A stretch of 64,000 bases of DNA, taken from assembly GCF_001619985.1 (NCBI RefSeq), contig NW_017264201.1, forward strand, positions 124,001 to 188,000. The letters run 5' to 3'. The notes beneath the pieces were generated by a model. The model had not been told where the DNA came from, searched no databases, and saw only the letters and a list, made by a program, of their open reading frames with translations. The translations under genes were made by a program, and so were the position numbers. This stretch comes from Xylona heveae TC161. Lineage: Eukaryota; Ascomycota; Xylonomycetes; Xylonales; Xylonaceae. Each line of letters starts with the position of its first letter. Position 1 is the stretch's first letter. Shown in pieces: positions 1 through 10,780 of this stretch.

Positions 1-1
1 C

Positions 2-304
2 AAGTCCAGCCCTAACAAGACATCTGGATCTGCCGTCAAGACCGGCCGCGTTGAGAAGAACAAATACTACGAGCCAGGTCCGCCGCGCTATCAAGACCCA
101 CGCAGCCACATGTTTGCCCCGAACTACTACCGCGGTCCTGTCAATCCCTTTACCGAGATGGCCGAGCAGTTTGAAGATGAACGTGCCGCGCAAGCGGGCT
201 GGTACAATAGCCAGGCTATCCCCTCTGCCCGCATCAAGCGTGAAGCTACCATCGACTATGAAGAGGAGGAGGAAGAAGACGACAGTTATGATCCGAGTTT
301 CTAG
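2..304 (+). CDS. 3' end of a gene with acidic C-terminus (partial); possible cluster member
   Basis: The reading frame is open from the left edge of the window to a TAG at 302-304, giving about 100 C-terminal residues; the start lies outside. The tail is rich in Y, P and charged residues, then carries IKREAT (a psi-K-x-E, SUMO-type motif) and a run of acidic residues, ending DDSYDPSF. This layout resembles the C-terminus of the paralogue at 10781-11587, which ends FIKKEAVTIED. It may therefore be the leftmost visible member of the Myb/HTH-like cluster, but its N-terminal domain is not visible, so this is inference only. No function is recognised. Confidence 0.6.
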   Translation, partial: KSSPNKTSGSAVKTGRVEKNKYYEPGPPRYQDPRSHMFAPNYYRGPVNPFTEMAEQFEDERAAQAGWYNSQAIPSARIKREATIDYEEEEEEDDSYDPSF

Positions 305-801
305 ACCCTCATTCCTCGACGTACCTATCCCCTCTGCCTTGTCGTCCAGAGATACAGTTTCTTATTGATATCAACTGTCTTTTCTCGCCAGCGACAACGT
401 ATGTGTCTTTGACAGATACATACATGGTGATGGTCTCGAGCAAGGAGGGTTGAAGAGAATAATAATGCAGCTGGTCTGTATTTACGACTCACGACACGCA
501 ACGGCTAGTGTTGCTTTACATATGCTCGCATATGCTTCGTCGATTAAATCAATTATTTCATTTGTCTGGGAACTCTGGGGGCGTCTTTCTTTTCTACAAC
601 TACTGTGTATCCATCTCTGACTTCTCGCGGGATGTCCTCTTCTCGCTGAAGTATCCAGACAGACTGCACGGTATTATCATGTCGCATCTCCACTCAAACT
701 GCTGTTATTTAGCTCAGATCAGCTCAGCTCCTCTTAGCATAGCTTCGCTCATCTTTACTCTGCTGAGATTAACCCAGCTTATGGTAGCTAGCTTTCGACT
801 C
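305..801. other. Intergenic, no gene seen
   Basis: Downstream region of the left-edge gene and of the minus-strand gene ending at 802. T/C-rich with short open frames that show no coding signature. Confidence 0.5.
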
Positions 802-1227
802 TTATCTGTCGCGAAGAATGGAATAGCTTATTACTTTACTCGAAATACTTTCTTTTACTATAGTACAAGAGAGCAGGGCGTTCATGGGCTCTTTGTTGTA
901 GATTGAAAGGGAAACGTCCCCAACATGGAAAAGCGCGTCCGGCATCTTTGTGGTCAAGTACTTCTCGAGCAAGTCCTTGTCTGTTATGTCTTCATTCTGG
1001 ATAAAAGGTGTAAGGTCTGGATGCGGTCGGTTGATGTGCACGCTAACAAATGTGTATGCATCCACGTTTTTGGGTAGCAGTTGTTGGCTGTTCTCATCTT
1101 CGGCGTCCTCATTGTCGAACACTGACGGCATGGGGTCATTCGGTGGTACTTGGATGTTCTCATCTTCAATAAGCGATATCCTGCTGCTATTTGATAATCT
1201 ACCTAGACTCTCTTGGGGTTTCATCAT
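802..1227 (-). CDS. Hypothetical 141-residue protein
   Basis: An uninterrupted minus-strand frame of 141 codons opens with two consecutive ATGs and ends in TAA. The product is hydrophilic and acidic in its first half (DNEDAEDENSQQLL), with a more structured second half containing VSVHINRPHPDLTPF and DKDLLEKYLTTKMPDALFHV. No signal peptide, membrane segment or known motif is visible. Composition and length make it a plausible small gene, but there is no intron or homology to confirm it, and it may be an exon of a larger unmodelled gene. It lies convergent to the gene that enters from the left edge. Confidence 0.4.
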   Translation of the reverse strand: MMKPQESLGRLSNSSRISLIEDENIQVPPNDPMPSVFDNEDAEDENSQQLLPKNVDAYTFVSVHINRPHPDLTPFIQNEDITDKDLLEKYLTTKMPDALFHVGDVSLSIYNKEPMNALLSCTIVKESISSKVISYSILRDR

Positions 1228-2667
1228 GACACCTCTCTGTCAAGATGCTTTCATGCACTGCTGTTAAGTGACTCTTTTGCAGTAATTTATTTATAGTTAA
1301 AGACACAAACCATTGGTGGGACAGCCTGTTTATATGCTGGCAGAAAGACGGGCATCATTGCCAGTCAGGATCATCAATGTGCTTTATACCCTTGGACTTT
1401 CTCTCAGACCGAATCACTGACTTTCTTAGGTAGGGTCGAGCGTGTAGCAACGTGGCGAACCTACCTAAGCCATACTCCGCCTGCAGCCGACTATACCGCG
1501 AGACCGATGAACCATTCAATCGAGGGCAACTCCTTGACCTTGCCACATGCAGCGTACCCCGTTGTAACATTTGAGATTTCATCCATTTAAAATGCGCAGT
1601 CACATCCTCTTTCATCACGCAAAGTCATTACCACACCGCTTCTTTCGAGGCCAAGGCCCTCGACGCCCATCCGTAGATCCCCGGCGCCCCTTCAGGGATA
1701 CGCATGGGGGAGGGTGGGAGCGACTACCAAGTAGGGCATTATCGGTCGCACAGACAACGGCCCAAGGCAGGTAACCGAGTCGAATGACAGTCATGACACC
1801 CCATTCATGCACTTTTCTCCTCTGAACTCCAGCACCGGCCGCCCCGGGCCAAAGATAGCGCTGCCGCCTAGCGTGTCTTTACCCCTGAACCAACCAAAAG
1901 GCCCCCCCTGCTGCAACGGCAAGGTATCGTAGCTTATCCGTCGGGTTTCAGATCACAGTCACAAAATGATTCCGCGCTTGAGAGGTGAGGACGTCATGTC
2001 GCATTATTGCAGCCTATGAGCTCAATATGGACCTAGAGTATGAGTTGCTGCCTGGCAGGCAATTTGACCATTTCACTCGTAGAAATAAACGTAGCCCACA
2101 TCGGTATTCGTTGTTGCAGAACAGCTGGAATGTCTACGCATCGACACAGGCTTGAAGTCGATTGGCTCGTGAGAGCGGTGGCTGATCGTTTCATGAACAT
2201 CACATAGATTTGTCCCGTCGCAATTGAACTTTTCTATTCCACTTACTTACGTTTCTTCTTCTGTCCTTCGTGGTCATTCTGAGGCTCAAATAGTTAATCT
2301 TATCGGATCTCATTTCTTTATCAATGTTTCCCACTTACTCAGTGCCCAAAGCCGAGCTTGATTCTTTTGATACACGAAAGTGCATATGTTGCTGAGAAAA
2401 GAGTAGTCCTAGCCCTCTTTCCTCAAGTGAATCGAGGCTCCGTCTCAGATCCCTCTCACCCACTTCCTCTCAACTCTCACTTCGGCATTTCCTCCGTAAC
2501 CTTGCCAAGTTCGCACAGACTTCGACACAACATCTTCACTCGTAAGTACCAGGTCCCACGATTCTCTTCTCAAATGCAAGTAGAGTCACCACTTACTCCT
2601 CTTATAGCTCAAAGTCACAGACGCTCGCAACAAACTTCACGCAAGTCCAACATTCACAACCGCCAAA
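1228..2667. other. Long intergenic region and leader of the gene at 2668
   Basis: About 1.4 kb without a supported gene. The last 400 bp are C/T-rich, as in fungal leaders, and contain a likely 5'UTR intron at 2542-2607 (GTAAGT donor, CTTATAG acceptor) shortly before the ATG at 2668. Short open frames around 1355-1812 overlap on both strands and look random. Confidence 0.45.
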
Positions 2668-3395
2668 ATGCCTATGAAGTGGACTCCAGACAACGACCAG
2701 TTGGTGAGTTATTGAGCACATTTCCACTATTTTGGCCTCTGATCCATTCACCATAATTCTATTCGGACCTCCTTCTAAAAGTTAATTAGCTCCTGTTGAA
2801 AATTCTCGAAACCCACGATCTTACCGTCGACACGAAGAAAATTGCTGCCGCCTGGCGTAAGTCTCTCCCTCTCTTTTCTATGCTCAGTACTAACCCAACT
2901 CAAGCCACCGATGATGGCCGCGAAGGTCCTACCGCTCGTGCCATTTCCGAACGTCTCGTTAAAATTCGCGCCAATGCCAAAGCCGGTGGCGCCGGCCATT
3001 TCGCTGTGAAGAAGCCCGGCAATTCAAAGCCCAATACTCCCCGCAAGGGGCGCGCTATCAAAGCCGAAGGCGAGGATACTCCTTCCACCCCGAACAGCAA
3101 ACGCAAGCGGGCTACCAAGACTGTTCCAAAGGAGGACACCGATGATGAATACGCTAGCTACAATATTCCCGGCACCGAGACGAAGTGGCTCGCTGATGGT
3201 CTGGCTCATCTCAATGGTTCCGCCAGCTATCAGGTTCTTAGAGACCAAAATGATGACGATGGAGATGAGATGGAAAGTCCGAGCAAAAAGACCAAGTCTC
3301 TCGTCAAGATGGAACCGAATGTTAGCAATACCGACTTTGGAGATGAGAACTTGCTCTACACTGTTCCCTTTGGAGACATGAGCACTTCATCCTAA
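2668..3395 (+). CDS. Myb/HTH-like small nuclear protein (cluster member A)
   Basis: Three exons, 2668-2703, 2790-2856 and 2905-3395, give 197 residues. Intron 2 (48 bp) is a multiple of three and would translate through, but GTAAGT, TACTAAC and CAAG mark it as an intron. Residues 1-55 begin MPMKWTPDNDQLLLL and form the three-helix Myb/HTH-like domain (helix 2 IAAAW, helix 3 TARAISERLVKIR). The tail is basic (RKGRAIKAE, NSKRKRATK), then acidic. Two psi-K-x-E motifs are present, IKAE and VKMEPN; the latter matches IKVEPN in the member at 10781. The protein is probably nuclear and DNA- or chromatin-associated, by inference from composition. Its first exon is nearly identical in layout to that of the minus-strand gene at 4791, so the two are close paralogues in convergent orientation. 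Confidence 0.8.
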
Positions 3396-3939
3396 AGACC
3401 AGGCGCTATCTTGCATTGTGCTAAGAATTTCGCGGCATTGCCGACCGGTCGGTTTTGTTTCCTCGTGGTTTTCCTGTTAGCACTCAGTACGGCGTCTCAC
3501 TGGATGTGCGTCTTCAAATATGCAGTGATCATAATCTTCCTAAGATATTTCATCATTTATTATCCATCCATAGCCTATTGCTCATAAAGAGCGTAGGGTT
3601 CTCGATATGACATTCTCAGCCAGCGATAATCGAAGATAACTTGCATGACGGAGGTAGCGACAATACCAAAGCTAATGTCGTTATCGTTATTATTTTTTAG
3701 TTGGCGTTCACAGAAATTAAATCACTTTTCTTTTCAGTCGATGATGACAATAAGCTGCCCCTCAACAAGGTGAAGAATCCTGTCAATGCCGAAGTTCGAA
3801 AATTGGTGACAATAATGATTGTGCGACAGTTGGTTTTCTCGCCAAATTTCCACCAATCTCATCACTCCTTTTCCGAATCTGTGAACTACAACTTGCAAAT
3901 ACATTGACCAAGAAAATCTATGCTAGCTAAGCCTCGCCT
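3396..3939. other. Intergenic between convergent paralogues
   Basis: AT-rich 3' flanks of the two convergent genes. A short plus-strand open frame near 3701-3907 shows no coding signature. Confidence 0.4.
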
Positions 3940-4791
3940 TCAACGCTTCTCAATATCTTCTCTGAAGACAGGATCCCTACTGATCTTGGCGAGAAATGGA
4001 TATATCAAATCTAACCAGTCTCGCATCCGATCTCTATTCTCATTACCTTCCTTGTCAGTAAATCTGACATGTCTTTCTTCCATGCCATCCTTGGCAGAAG
4101 ACGGCCTGTTGCTTAAGTTTGCGACTCGAGTATGTGGCATATTTGGGGGCTTTGTGGGGTTTCCAGGATGGGAGAAGCGTCGTTGCTTTTTGTTATATTT
4201 TGGTTTGGGTCTTTCATTGGTCTCGGTATCGGTCTCGTGCCCAGATGCCCGTTTTCTTTTCTGGTTTGGCGTAGGCGAAGTCACATCGCTGTTTGTGCTG
4301 GGAGGGTCGTCATTGACTGTATGAGATCGAGTGATTGGCGATGTTGCGTCCGATTTCTTTGGATTCCCCAGCGCTGGCCCAGCTCTGCCACTTCGAAGAT
4401 TCTTGATCCGACGATCAATTGCACCCGGTGACAATTGTTCCTCTTTCGCAAAATATATGTTAGTGCACGAAAATTGACGAATTGTGGAAGGTAGTACGAC
4501 TGGTCCAAAGTCGCGAACAGCCAATAATACAAGTAAGAGGGAGTAAGCAGCATTTAAAGATGGGGAGGGAATGGATACTCAAAAGACTGCAATACGGACC
4601 ATTGCGCATCGCCTCAGTAAGTGCATCAATATCGATCTTGAACTTGTGCGTGCGAAGGAGATGCGCGAATAGCTGGAAGATCACGAACGTCAGTATTTAT
4701 TTGAAGTCTCTGTGAGGCATCAAATAGGCTGATTGCAATAAGAAATGTTACTTACATGCGCATCCGAAGTATCTGTCCAATGCATGGGCAT
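3940..4791 (-). CDS. Myb/HTH-like small nuclear protein (cluster member B)
   Basis: Three exons on the minus strand, 4791-4756, 4672-4600 and 4442-3940, give 203 residues. The donor of intron 2 is GTCCGT, less usual; its branch CACTAAC and acceptor AAAG fit, and the phase closes. The N-terminus MPMHWTDTSDAH mirrors MPMKWTPDNDQL of the gene at 2668, and the 12-codon first exon has the same length. The domain continues LFAHLLRTHKFKIDIDAL and LSPGAIDRRIKNLR. The tail is basic and disordered (QKRKRASG, KYNKKQRRF), and the C-terminus is a distinct mixed-charge helix (DRMRDWLDLIYPFLAKI). No psi-K-x-E motif is seen, unlike most members. The role is unknown; a nuclear location is inferred from the basic tracts. 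Confidence 0.78.
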
Positions 4792-4814
4792 TCTCTAGTT
4801 TCCAAGTCGATGTC

Positions 4815-5183
4815 TCAACCGCTTTTCAAGGAAGACAATTGGATCCAAATTGTAGTAGGATGAAAGCTTGAATTGTGAGGCGAAGCAGAAAACACTTCAA
4901 ACGGAAAGAAGCCTTTATACGATTTGAACGCCTTGAGAATCACGCGTATCAACGCGTCACGCTGTAATTCCAATTCAGCTGGCTTTTCGGAGGACTGGCA
5001 AAGTTTTCTAGGGTTTGTAGTAAATTGCCCCATTATCCTGGCCGTTTCGGTATCGTAGCAAATGATATTTTCCACAGCACCTGGAGAGCATGGTTGTTCA
5101 TGTTGTGAAACCTCAAATCTGCAGCGTAACCGGCCGGTGATTTCGGATATGCAAAGCAAACCACACTCATCCTGGTCAATCAT
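4815..5183 (-). CDS. Hypothetical 122-residue protein
   Basis: A single open minus-strand frame starts at ATG 5183 (MIDQDECGLLCISEITG) and ends at TAG 4815, only 23 bp upstream of the start of the next minus-strand gene at 4791. Residues look protein-like (RDALIRVILKAFKSYKGFF), but no domain is recognised. The tight spacing leaves almost no promoter for the downstream gene, so this could be an upstream exon, an old duplicate, or a random frame. Confidence 0.33.
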   Translation of the reverse strand: MIDQDECGLLCISEITGRLRCRFEVSQHEQPCSPGAVENIICYDTETARIMGQFTTNPRKLCQSSEKPAELELQRDALIRVILKAFKSYKGFFPFEVFSASPHNSSFHPTTIWIQLSSLKSG

Positions 5184-5950
5184 TTTACGCGTTTAGAGAA
5201 AGTCTTCCCACGCGGAAGCTTAATGCTCACACGATTTAAACCATCGTAGAATTTACATGTACTGAAGACTGGAATATACCTTAGACTATGACTTATGCAA
5301 TCTTTAGGGTTTACCCTAAAACAAAAATGTCGACACGTGATCAGTCTCTTTAGCAAATACGAAGTAGAGCACGAAGATATTAAAGACGATGGTTTGGCTT
5401 TTAATGCTGCGTTTTGAAATATGTACGATAGAATTGTCTGAATACAAATATGCAAAGTTTGAATTTTGTGTTGAAAGATTGATGTGGCTGAGCCCAAGGT
5501 GTACCTCCAGCTGCAAAATTTGACGTAATTGTTGTTTCATTGATTATGTCTGATATGAAATAGCAAACAAACTGGCAATCAGCGTTGAGAATATGATGCA
5601 CGGCAATATTACCAACATTGTCTCAGCCAGTCAAACAAACTACTACGCAGCAAGCTTAAATAAAGATCCTTAATTACTCATGTTCATTCGAATAGAATAC
5701 AGTTTGTCTACTCTGTATCGCTTTAAAATAATTCCTTCAGAAATCAATTCGGGGTCCAATAAACAGGGAACCACAGAATTGAGGGGAAACCAATCTTGAC
5801 AGTGCCTAGTGGCAGAAACTTAAGATCCACCGTGCGGTATAAGCCACGCAATTCTAGGAAACTGCTTAAGACTGATGAAGAAGAGAGGCCTAGTGATCCA
5901 AATTCTATTAGTCAAATGCAGTTTGATTGTCTCGGAAAGAGGTCTACCTA
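5184..5950. other. Intergenic, AT-rich
   Basis: No supported gene. Overlapping minus-strand open frames at 5180-5601 are short and low in coding character. Confidence 0.4.
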
Positions 5951-6611
5951 CTATTTAGTGGTGCGAGTCTTCTTCGCATTGCCGCGGTTTGGGGTCTTGG
6001 TCGCCGCAGCGGCAGGAGCGGCTTTACCACGTTTAGTGGCGCGCTTCTTAGAACAAACAGGCGGCTCGATAGTGCTTCCGTCATTGCCCTCAGTAGTGGA
6101 AGCTTCGGCGCCGACTCTCTTACGTTTGCCAGCGGTAGAGACGCTTTTGGCCTTGGGCGGGGTGGGGGCAGTGGCACCTTCATCTTCCTCAGCAGCGAAA
6201 GCACACGGAGAGCCGTAGGCATGGCCAGCACTACGATATTTAAGCTTTAGGTCGTAGTGCCTCTTTCTAGTTTGCTTGTTAGTCATATATATATCTTAGT
6301 AGAAAGGGAGTAAGGAAAAGTTAGAGATGCATGTTGGGTACTGCTTGACTGCGCTGTTTTTGGAGAGGAAGATGATGAAAACAAAACTGAATGCAAATAA
6401 ATGAGGAGACAAGGAATAAACAGTCTAGTAACACTCATACAATCTCCAGCCTGCTTAGATGTATGAGTGTCGAGACCTACCGAAGAGCTTCGGGGCTGGC
6501 ATCCGAGTCAAGAATACTCTTGACGGAGTCCCAGTTGATGTGTTCGCGGCTTGACTCAATCACCGCAAGAAGAAGCCTGATTTGGGCCGTGGTCGGAGGC
6601 TTGACGCTCAT
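5951..6611 (-). CDS. Myb/HTH-like small nuclear protein (cluster member C)
   Basis: Two exons on the minus strand, 6611-6481 and 6266-5951, give 148 residues. The donor is GTAGGT, the branch TGACTAAC and the acceptor CTAG; the phase-2 junction creates an arginine. Residues 1-60 contain the domain: TTAQIRLLLAVIESS, then INWDSVKSIL, then SPEALRKRHYDLKLKY. The (I/V)(D/N)(W/F) start of helix 2 matches the members at 7658, 10781 and 12456. The C-terminal half is Lys/Ala/Thr-rich (GKRKRVG, SKKRATKRGKAAPAAAATK), resembling histone H1-type tails, which suggests DNA binding in the nucleus. No psi-K-x-E motif is seen. It is divergent from the gene at 7658. Confidence 0.78.
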
Positions 6612-7657
6612 TGTAATTGAATCGAGGAAAGAGCAAACAATAAGAATGAAAGAGTTCAAGTCAGACGGGAATGGAGTAATGAGTGAGTTTCAGGATCTGT
6701 TTGTGGAAGTGCTGATGTGGATGGGAAGTTTGTAAAAGAAAACAGAAGTGATGAGGATCTCAACTCAACTTCATCTTGGACAGGCGAGAAAGGCATCGCC
6801 GCGGCGATGAGACTGTGAGTGATCCCTCATAGACTCAAATCTCTGCGATGCAAAACAAACATTGCGAAACACTGATAGGACGAAGCAAAAGGCGCTCCTT
6901 GAGAAAAGTGCCGAGCGAAGACTTATAACAGATAAAACATGGCAATAGGAGACGGCATATAATTTATCTTCTAGACAAGCAGCATAAGAAACATAACGAG
7001 GGCGCTGTTGGGCATTTTGATGCAATATCAACATTCCTGCAACATCGCATGTTTGCTGCGGCGCAGCTATCCGCCAGCCTATCCAACGGCTTTCCCGAAA
7101 TTTTGAACATAAACAAAAACAAGATAAACATGTCAGTTTGCAGCATCATAAACTTCTTGGTTTTGGGGTAATATTGGTTCCCTTCACTTTAGCAGAGGTT
7201 TGATGATTTTGACGTCTGGTGGAGGTTTCGTCGCTGACTACTTACGCACAGTCCCGGTTCTTCCCGTCGTCCGGTGGATTGCCTTTTCATATGACTTCAG
7301 AAAACTCCACCACGCACCAGAAATCAGAAGAAGGTAATCAATCGAAGCATCTATCCGTCAATTCTAGAAAGGTCACAATCCCTTTCAAAAGCCTACCTAG
7401 AACATTCCATCTCGCGGCATGCATCCGTTTGCTTTGATTGAGTCCTGGTTATTGGCAAGACTGAAATGGCTCGTTCACCCAGAATACATTTATTTCCACA
7501 TCCCCTGAACTCAGTTTCACTCATTATCAACATAAATTACTACTATTTGGCCTGATTCGTGTGTCAATATCTTCTTATCCCAATTCCTAGAGATCCTCTA
7601 TCTCACTCAATTCATTTCTCAAGCGCCGAAATAGCATCACGCAGTTATTTGAGAAAA
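6612..7657. other. Divergent intergenic region
   Basis: About 1 kb between the divergent cluster members at 6611 (-) and 7658 (+). It presumably holds both promoters. No further gene is supported; open frames here are short and overlap on both strands. Confidence 0.4.
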
Positions 7658-8352
7658 ATGGCTACTCTTCGCAGGTCCAAGACAATGCCGACAGACGGTC
7701 CAACCGCAAAATTTCTCTACACGATTCTGAAGCAGCTTGATCTCAAATCGGTATGTCTTCACGTAATTTCAGGCATCTGTTTTTTTTGGAGAATATTTCA
7801 CTGATAGATATCACTTAGATTGATTGGAGTGCTGTTGCGAGCCAGCTGGAAATTACCAATGGCCACGCCGCGCGCATGCGCTTCTCCCGGTTCAAGCAGC
7901 ATATGGAGGGCGTGGTACCATCTCCAAGACGTCGCGCGAGCCCAAAGCCGAAGAAGGTCAAGACAAATCCGGACAAGGAAAAGAGTGTCGTCAAGAAGCA
8001 CGAATATGACGAGATGAACGGTCAGACGGACGATGCTGAATGCGCTCCTGCGCGAGCTATTCCATTCATCAAACACGAACGTGTTGATGATATTCCCCCT
8101 TCGAACCTCTACAGTATCGACACTACCCCTTCTCTCACTCATGGCCTGGTGCAACCCACTGTCAGCGATCACCATATGATGGGAATGGATATGGGAATGA
8201 TGTCGGTTATGCCAATCCCGCAACAGCATCAAGTGGCGCCCGAGATGATGCCGGACCGAAAAGATTTTGGGCCCTTTGCTGGAGTTTACCCACCCGCTGA
8301 GAGTGTCATTCCCGTTCGGGTCAAGGTCGAGCCACGATGGGACGAGGAGTAG
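7658..8352 (+). CDS. Myb/HTH-like small nuclear protein (cluster member D)
   Basis: Two exons, 7658-7750 and 7819-8352, give 208 residues. The intron is phase 0 (GTATGT donor, CTTAG acceptor) and lies directly before IDWSAV. The domain reads PTAKFLYTILKQLDLKS, IDWSAVASQLEI and GHAARMRFSRFKQHM, matching the members at 9041, 10781 and 12456 in order and intron site. A basic stretch follows (SPRRRASPKPKKVK), then a Met-rich segment (MGMDMGMMSVMP) and two psi-K-x-E motifs, FIKHE and VKVEP, the second only seven residues from the end (RWDEE). It is probably a nuclear DNA-associated protein. The ATG was chosen because it is the first in the conserved frame and has an A at -3. Confidence 0.8.
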
Positions 8353-9040
8353 CTGCTTTATAGTCAGCACCGTATCTCAAGGGAATTTCATTATGGAAGT
8401 TTTTCCGTCAAGGTTCGAACTCGGAGCAAATATAATGTTAGGTTAGCATTAGTATCATTATTAGTCACTGTGCTTGAAAATCATAAAAAAATTGCGTTTG
8501 AAAGGCATTAATTGAGAAGATTTTAATTTTACCAATTCGTATCTAAATACAAAGAAAAAGAATTATAAAAATGCACGTCATTTTTTATGCTGAATTAAAT
8601 TCCTGTTAGGAACCCTAAAGTTTTTCCCTACCAGATCCCTCATATTTAGATATGGGTAGCAACGTATATCAAACGGAAGTCAAAGCTCTTTTCAGTAAGG
8701 TTCATGCTAAGAATTGTCTCAAGAAACCTGTACTGCAATTTTTGGAAATTACCTTCTAATCAAATAAATCTCTTTCTCATCGTATAAGGGCGTTGTGCCC
8801 CTTTAGGCCCCCGCTTTTTCCTCCTCCAGATTCACTATTCTTCACTCCAACGAGCTCGCCTGACATAAATTCTCCTCCCTCCTTGACTTTTCTTACCAAA
8901 ACAAAAATCTGGCAACCGTCTCAAAACAAAAACTTTATATTTTCGTATCTTATTTCTTTATCAACAAATCAATAGCAGAGGTATATGAGTCACTTAATAA
9001 AGGTGTCGGTAACTTGCTGACTTGGATTGGCTGGTGATAG
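8353..9040. other. Intergenic, AT-rich then CT-rich leader
   Basis: The 3' flank is AT-rich; 8780-8980 is C/T-rich and fits a leader for the gene at 9041. No gene is supported. Confidence 0.4.
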
Positions 9041-10001
9041 ATGTCCAAAAAGGAGAAAGTCAAGACCTGGCTATATCCACCGGTCAGCCCCGAATTTTTA
9101 AAAGGAATGATGCCGGCGATGGATGTCGAATTTCTTGCAGCGTGTTTGAAACATACTACTGTCTGGGCGGTAAGTCAAAAAGGACCTCGTCTCTAAGACC
9201 TTTGGGGGATAGAGTATAGCACGCGAGGCGCTGCTCTTGTGTAATGGTCACTTGCTAATGAAAGATACTTAGGTGGATGCTGAAGCATGCAAGAATGCTC
9301 TGGATTACAGGAACGCAATGTGCGTGCGAAATCGTCTCAAGTCTTTTGAAAGTCGCTTTGGTATTACTATACCAGTGATTCTTCCGGACGTTGACGAGAC
9401 TGAGACGGAAATGGAAACGGAGAGCGATGGAAGCAGTAGCAGTCATACGCTTTCTAATGAGAGTGGAAGCAGCCACAGTCTTTCCAGCTCGCCGTCTCTA
9501 GATCTGCCGCCAACCCCAACACGCGCGACTCCGGAACCTCAGATGCCTCGAATTCCCCGAATCGCTCCACCTGCATTAAAGAGACCAAGTGGAGCAAAAG
9601 ACAAAAACAAACGTCCTAAAAAACGGGTGCGATTTCAAAGAGAGGATCCTACAATACACAGATTCACAACAGTGAACAAGGAGGAAGGCACGGTGAGGAT
9701 TGATCGGGAAGAAATTGCGGAGTTTTTTGTCAAAAGACATAACTGGTGCACTAAATGTAAGAAATGTATCGAAAGAGCAAGATGTGAACTCGACCATCTT
9801 GATCTTGACGGAAGGCTTCTGCTACTTTCTTCCATTGCACAACATGAGATTGACCAGGGGACTGCTGGAGCGGACACCGGCCTAATGCTCTTCGCGCAGT
9901 GGATGTTGGAACATGCTGAAAGTCTTCGGGGTGTCGATAAGATTGGTGATGGTAAATTTCGTCTTGAAAGGGTCAAGAAGAACACGGAGACCGATAATTG
10001 A
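9041..10001 (+). CDS. Myb/HTH-like protein (cluster member E)
   Basis: Two exons, 9041-9169 and 9273-10001, give 285 residues. The phase-0 intron (GTAAGT, CTTAG) lies directly before VDAEAC, the same aligned site as in the members at 7658, 10781 and 12456. The domain reads MDVEFLAACLKHTTVWA, VDAEACKNALDY and NAMCVRNRLKSFESRFG. A Ser/Glu/Thr-rich acidic region follows, then a strongly basic patch (KDKNKRPKKRVRF). Unlike its relatives it has an extra C-terminal module, with WCTKCKKCIERARCELDHL (a Cys cluster that might bind metal) and a helical end. No psi-K-x-E motif is evident. Its function is unknown, and it is the most diverged of the small members. Confidence 0.75.
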
Positions 10002-10780
10002 TTGTTAGCATGTCTGGGGAAGCGAGAATGATAGCTTACTCTAGAGATATATTATAGTAACAACATTACTTTGGTTTCGTCTTGAAATTCTCTGTCTCCG
10101 AGCCATTATCTGCCTTCTCACTTACATTTGAGAATTCATGGGATATATTTTTTCTTCCTCTAGTCAAGGATTGTTCCTCCCCTGAAATCACTCCTTTCCC
10201 TCAACTCTCGCGTCAAGCTCACTTGAAATCCCGGCCCCCTTTTCTGAACCCAGGAACCACTTATATTCCCTTCTTCTCCCTTCTCTTTTGGCTGCTCATT
10301 AATCATCTCTCATATCCCTCAGAAGTCTTTACCCCGCCCTCTCCTACCTGATATTTCTTTCAGAGACTTTTCCTTCAAGACGCAATCCATTCTTCAAGAG
10401 CCTCTTCTGTAAGTTTTACTGAGCTTTTATTGGAATACTAACAGCGTCCCAATCTCACCTTCCCCGTCCCTCACTCATCTCTTCTTGTAATTTCTCCCTC
10501 CTTTACCTCCTCGTCTATTCTCTCTTCCTACACAACACACAATCTCTTCTCATTCTTATTGCTTTCCAACCTACTCACTGGTGTATTCAAAGGCGTTTCG
10601 GTTTCCGCCAGCTCCTTTCTTTACATCCAAGTTACGAGTCTTCGAACTCAAGGGTAAGCATTCCATGGACTTGAACGATGTATAGATTTTCCCAGTGTCT
10701 TTGGGTAGTTGACTGTCTTTCTTCTTACAAACTACAGACAAACCTACCTCTTTTGCATACAGTCAAACAATACTGTCAAA
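10002..10780. other. Intergenic with long pyrimidine-rich leader
   Basis: From about 10130 to 10640 the plus strand is strongly C/T-rich, typical of fungal promoters and leaders, ahead of the gene at 10781. No gene is supported. Confidence 0.45.

Noticed and set aside
8405-8425. GGTTCGAACTC resembling a tRNA B box
   Set aside because: No A box, acceptor stem or anticodon arm at the right distance on either strand.
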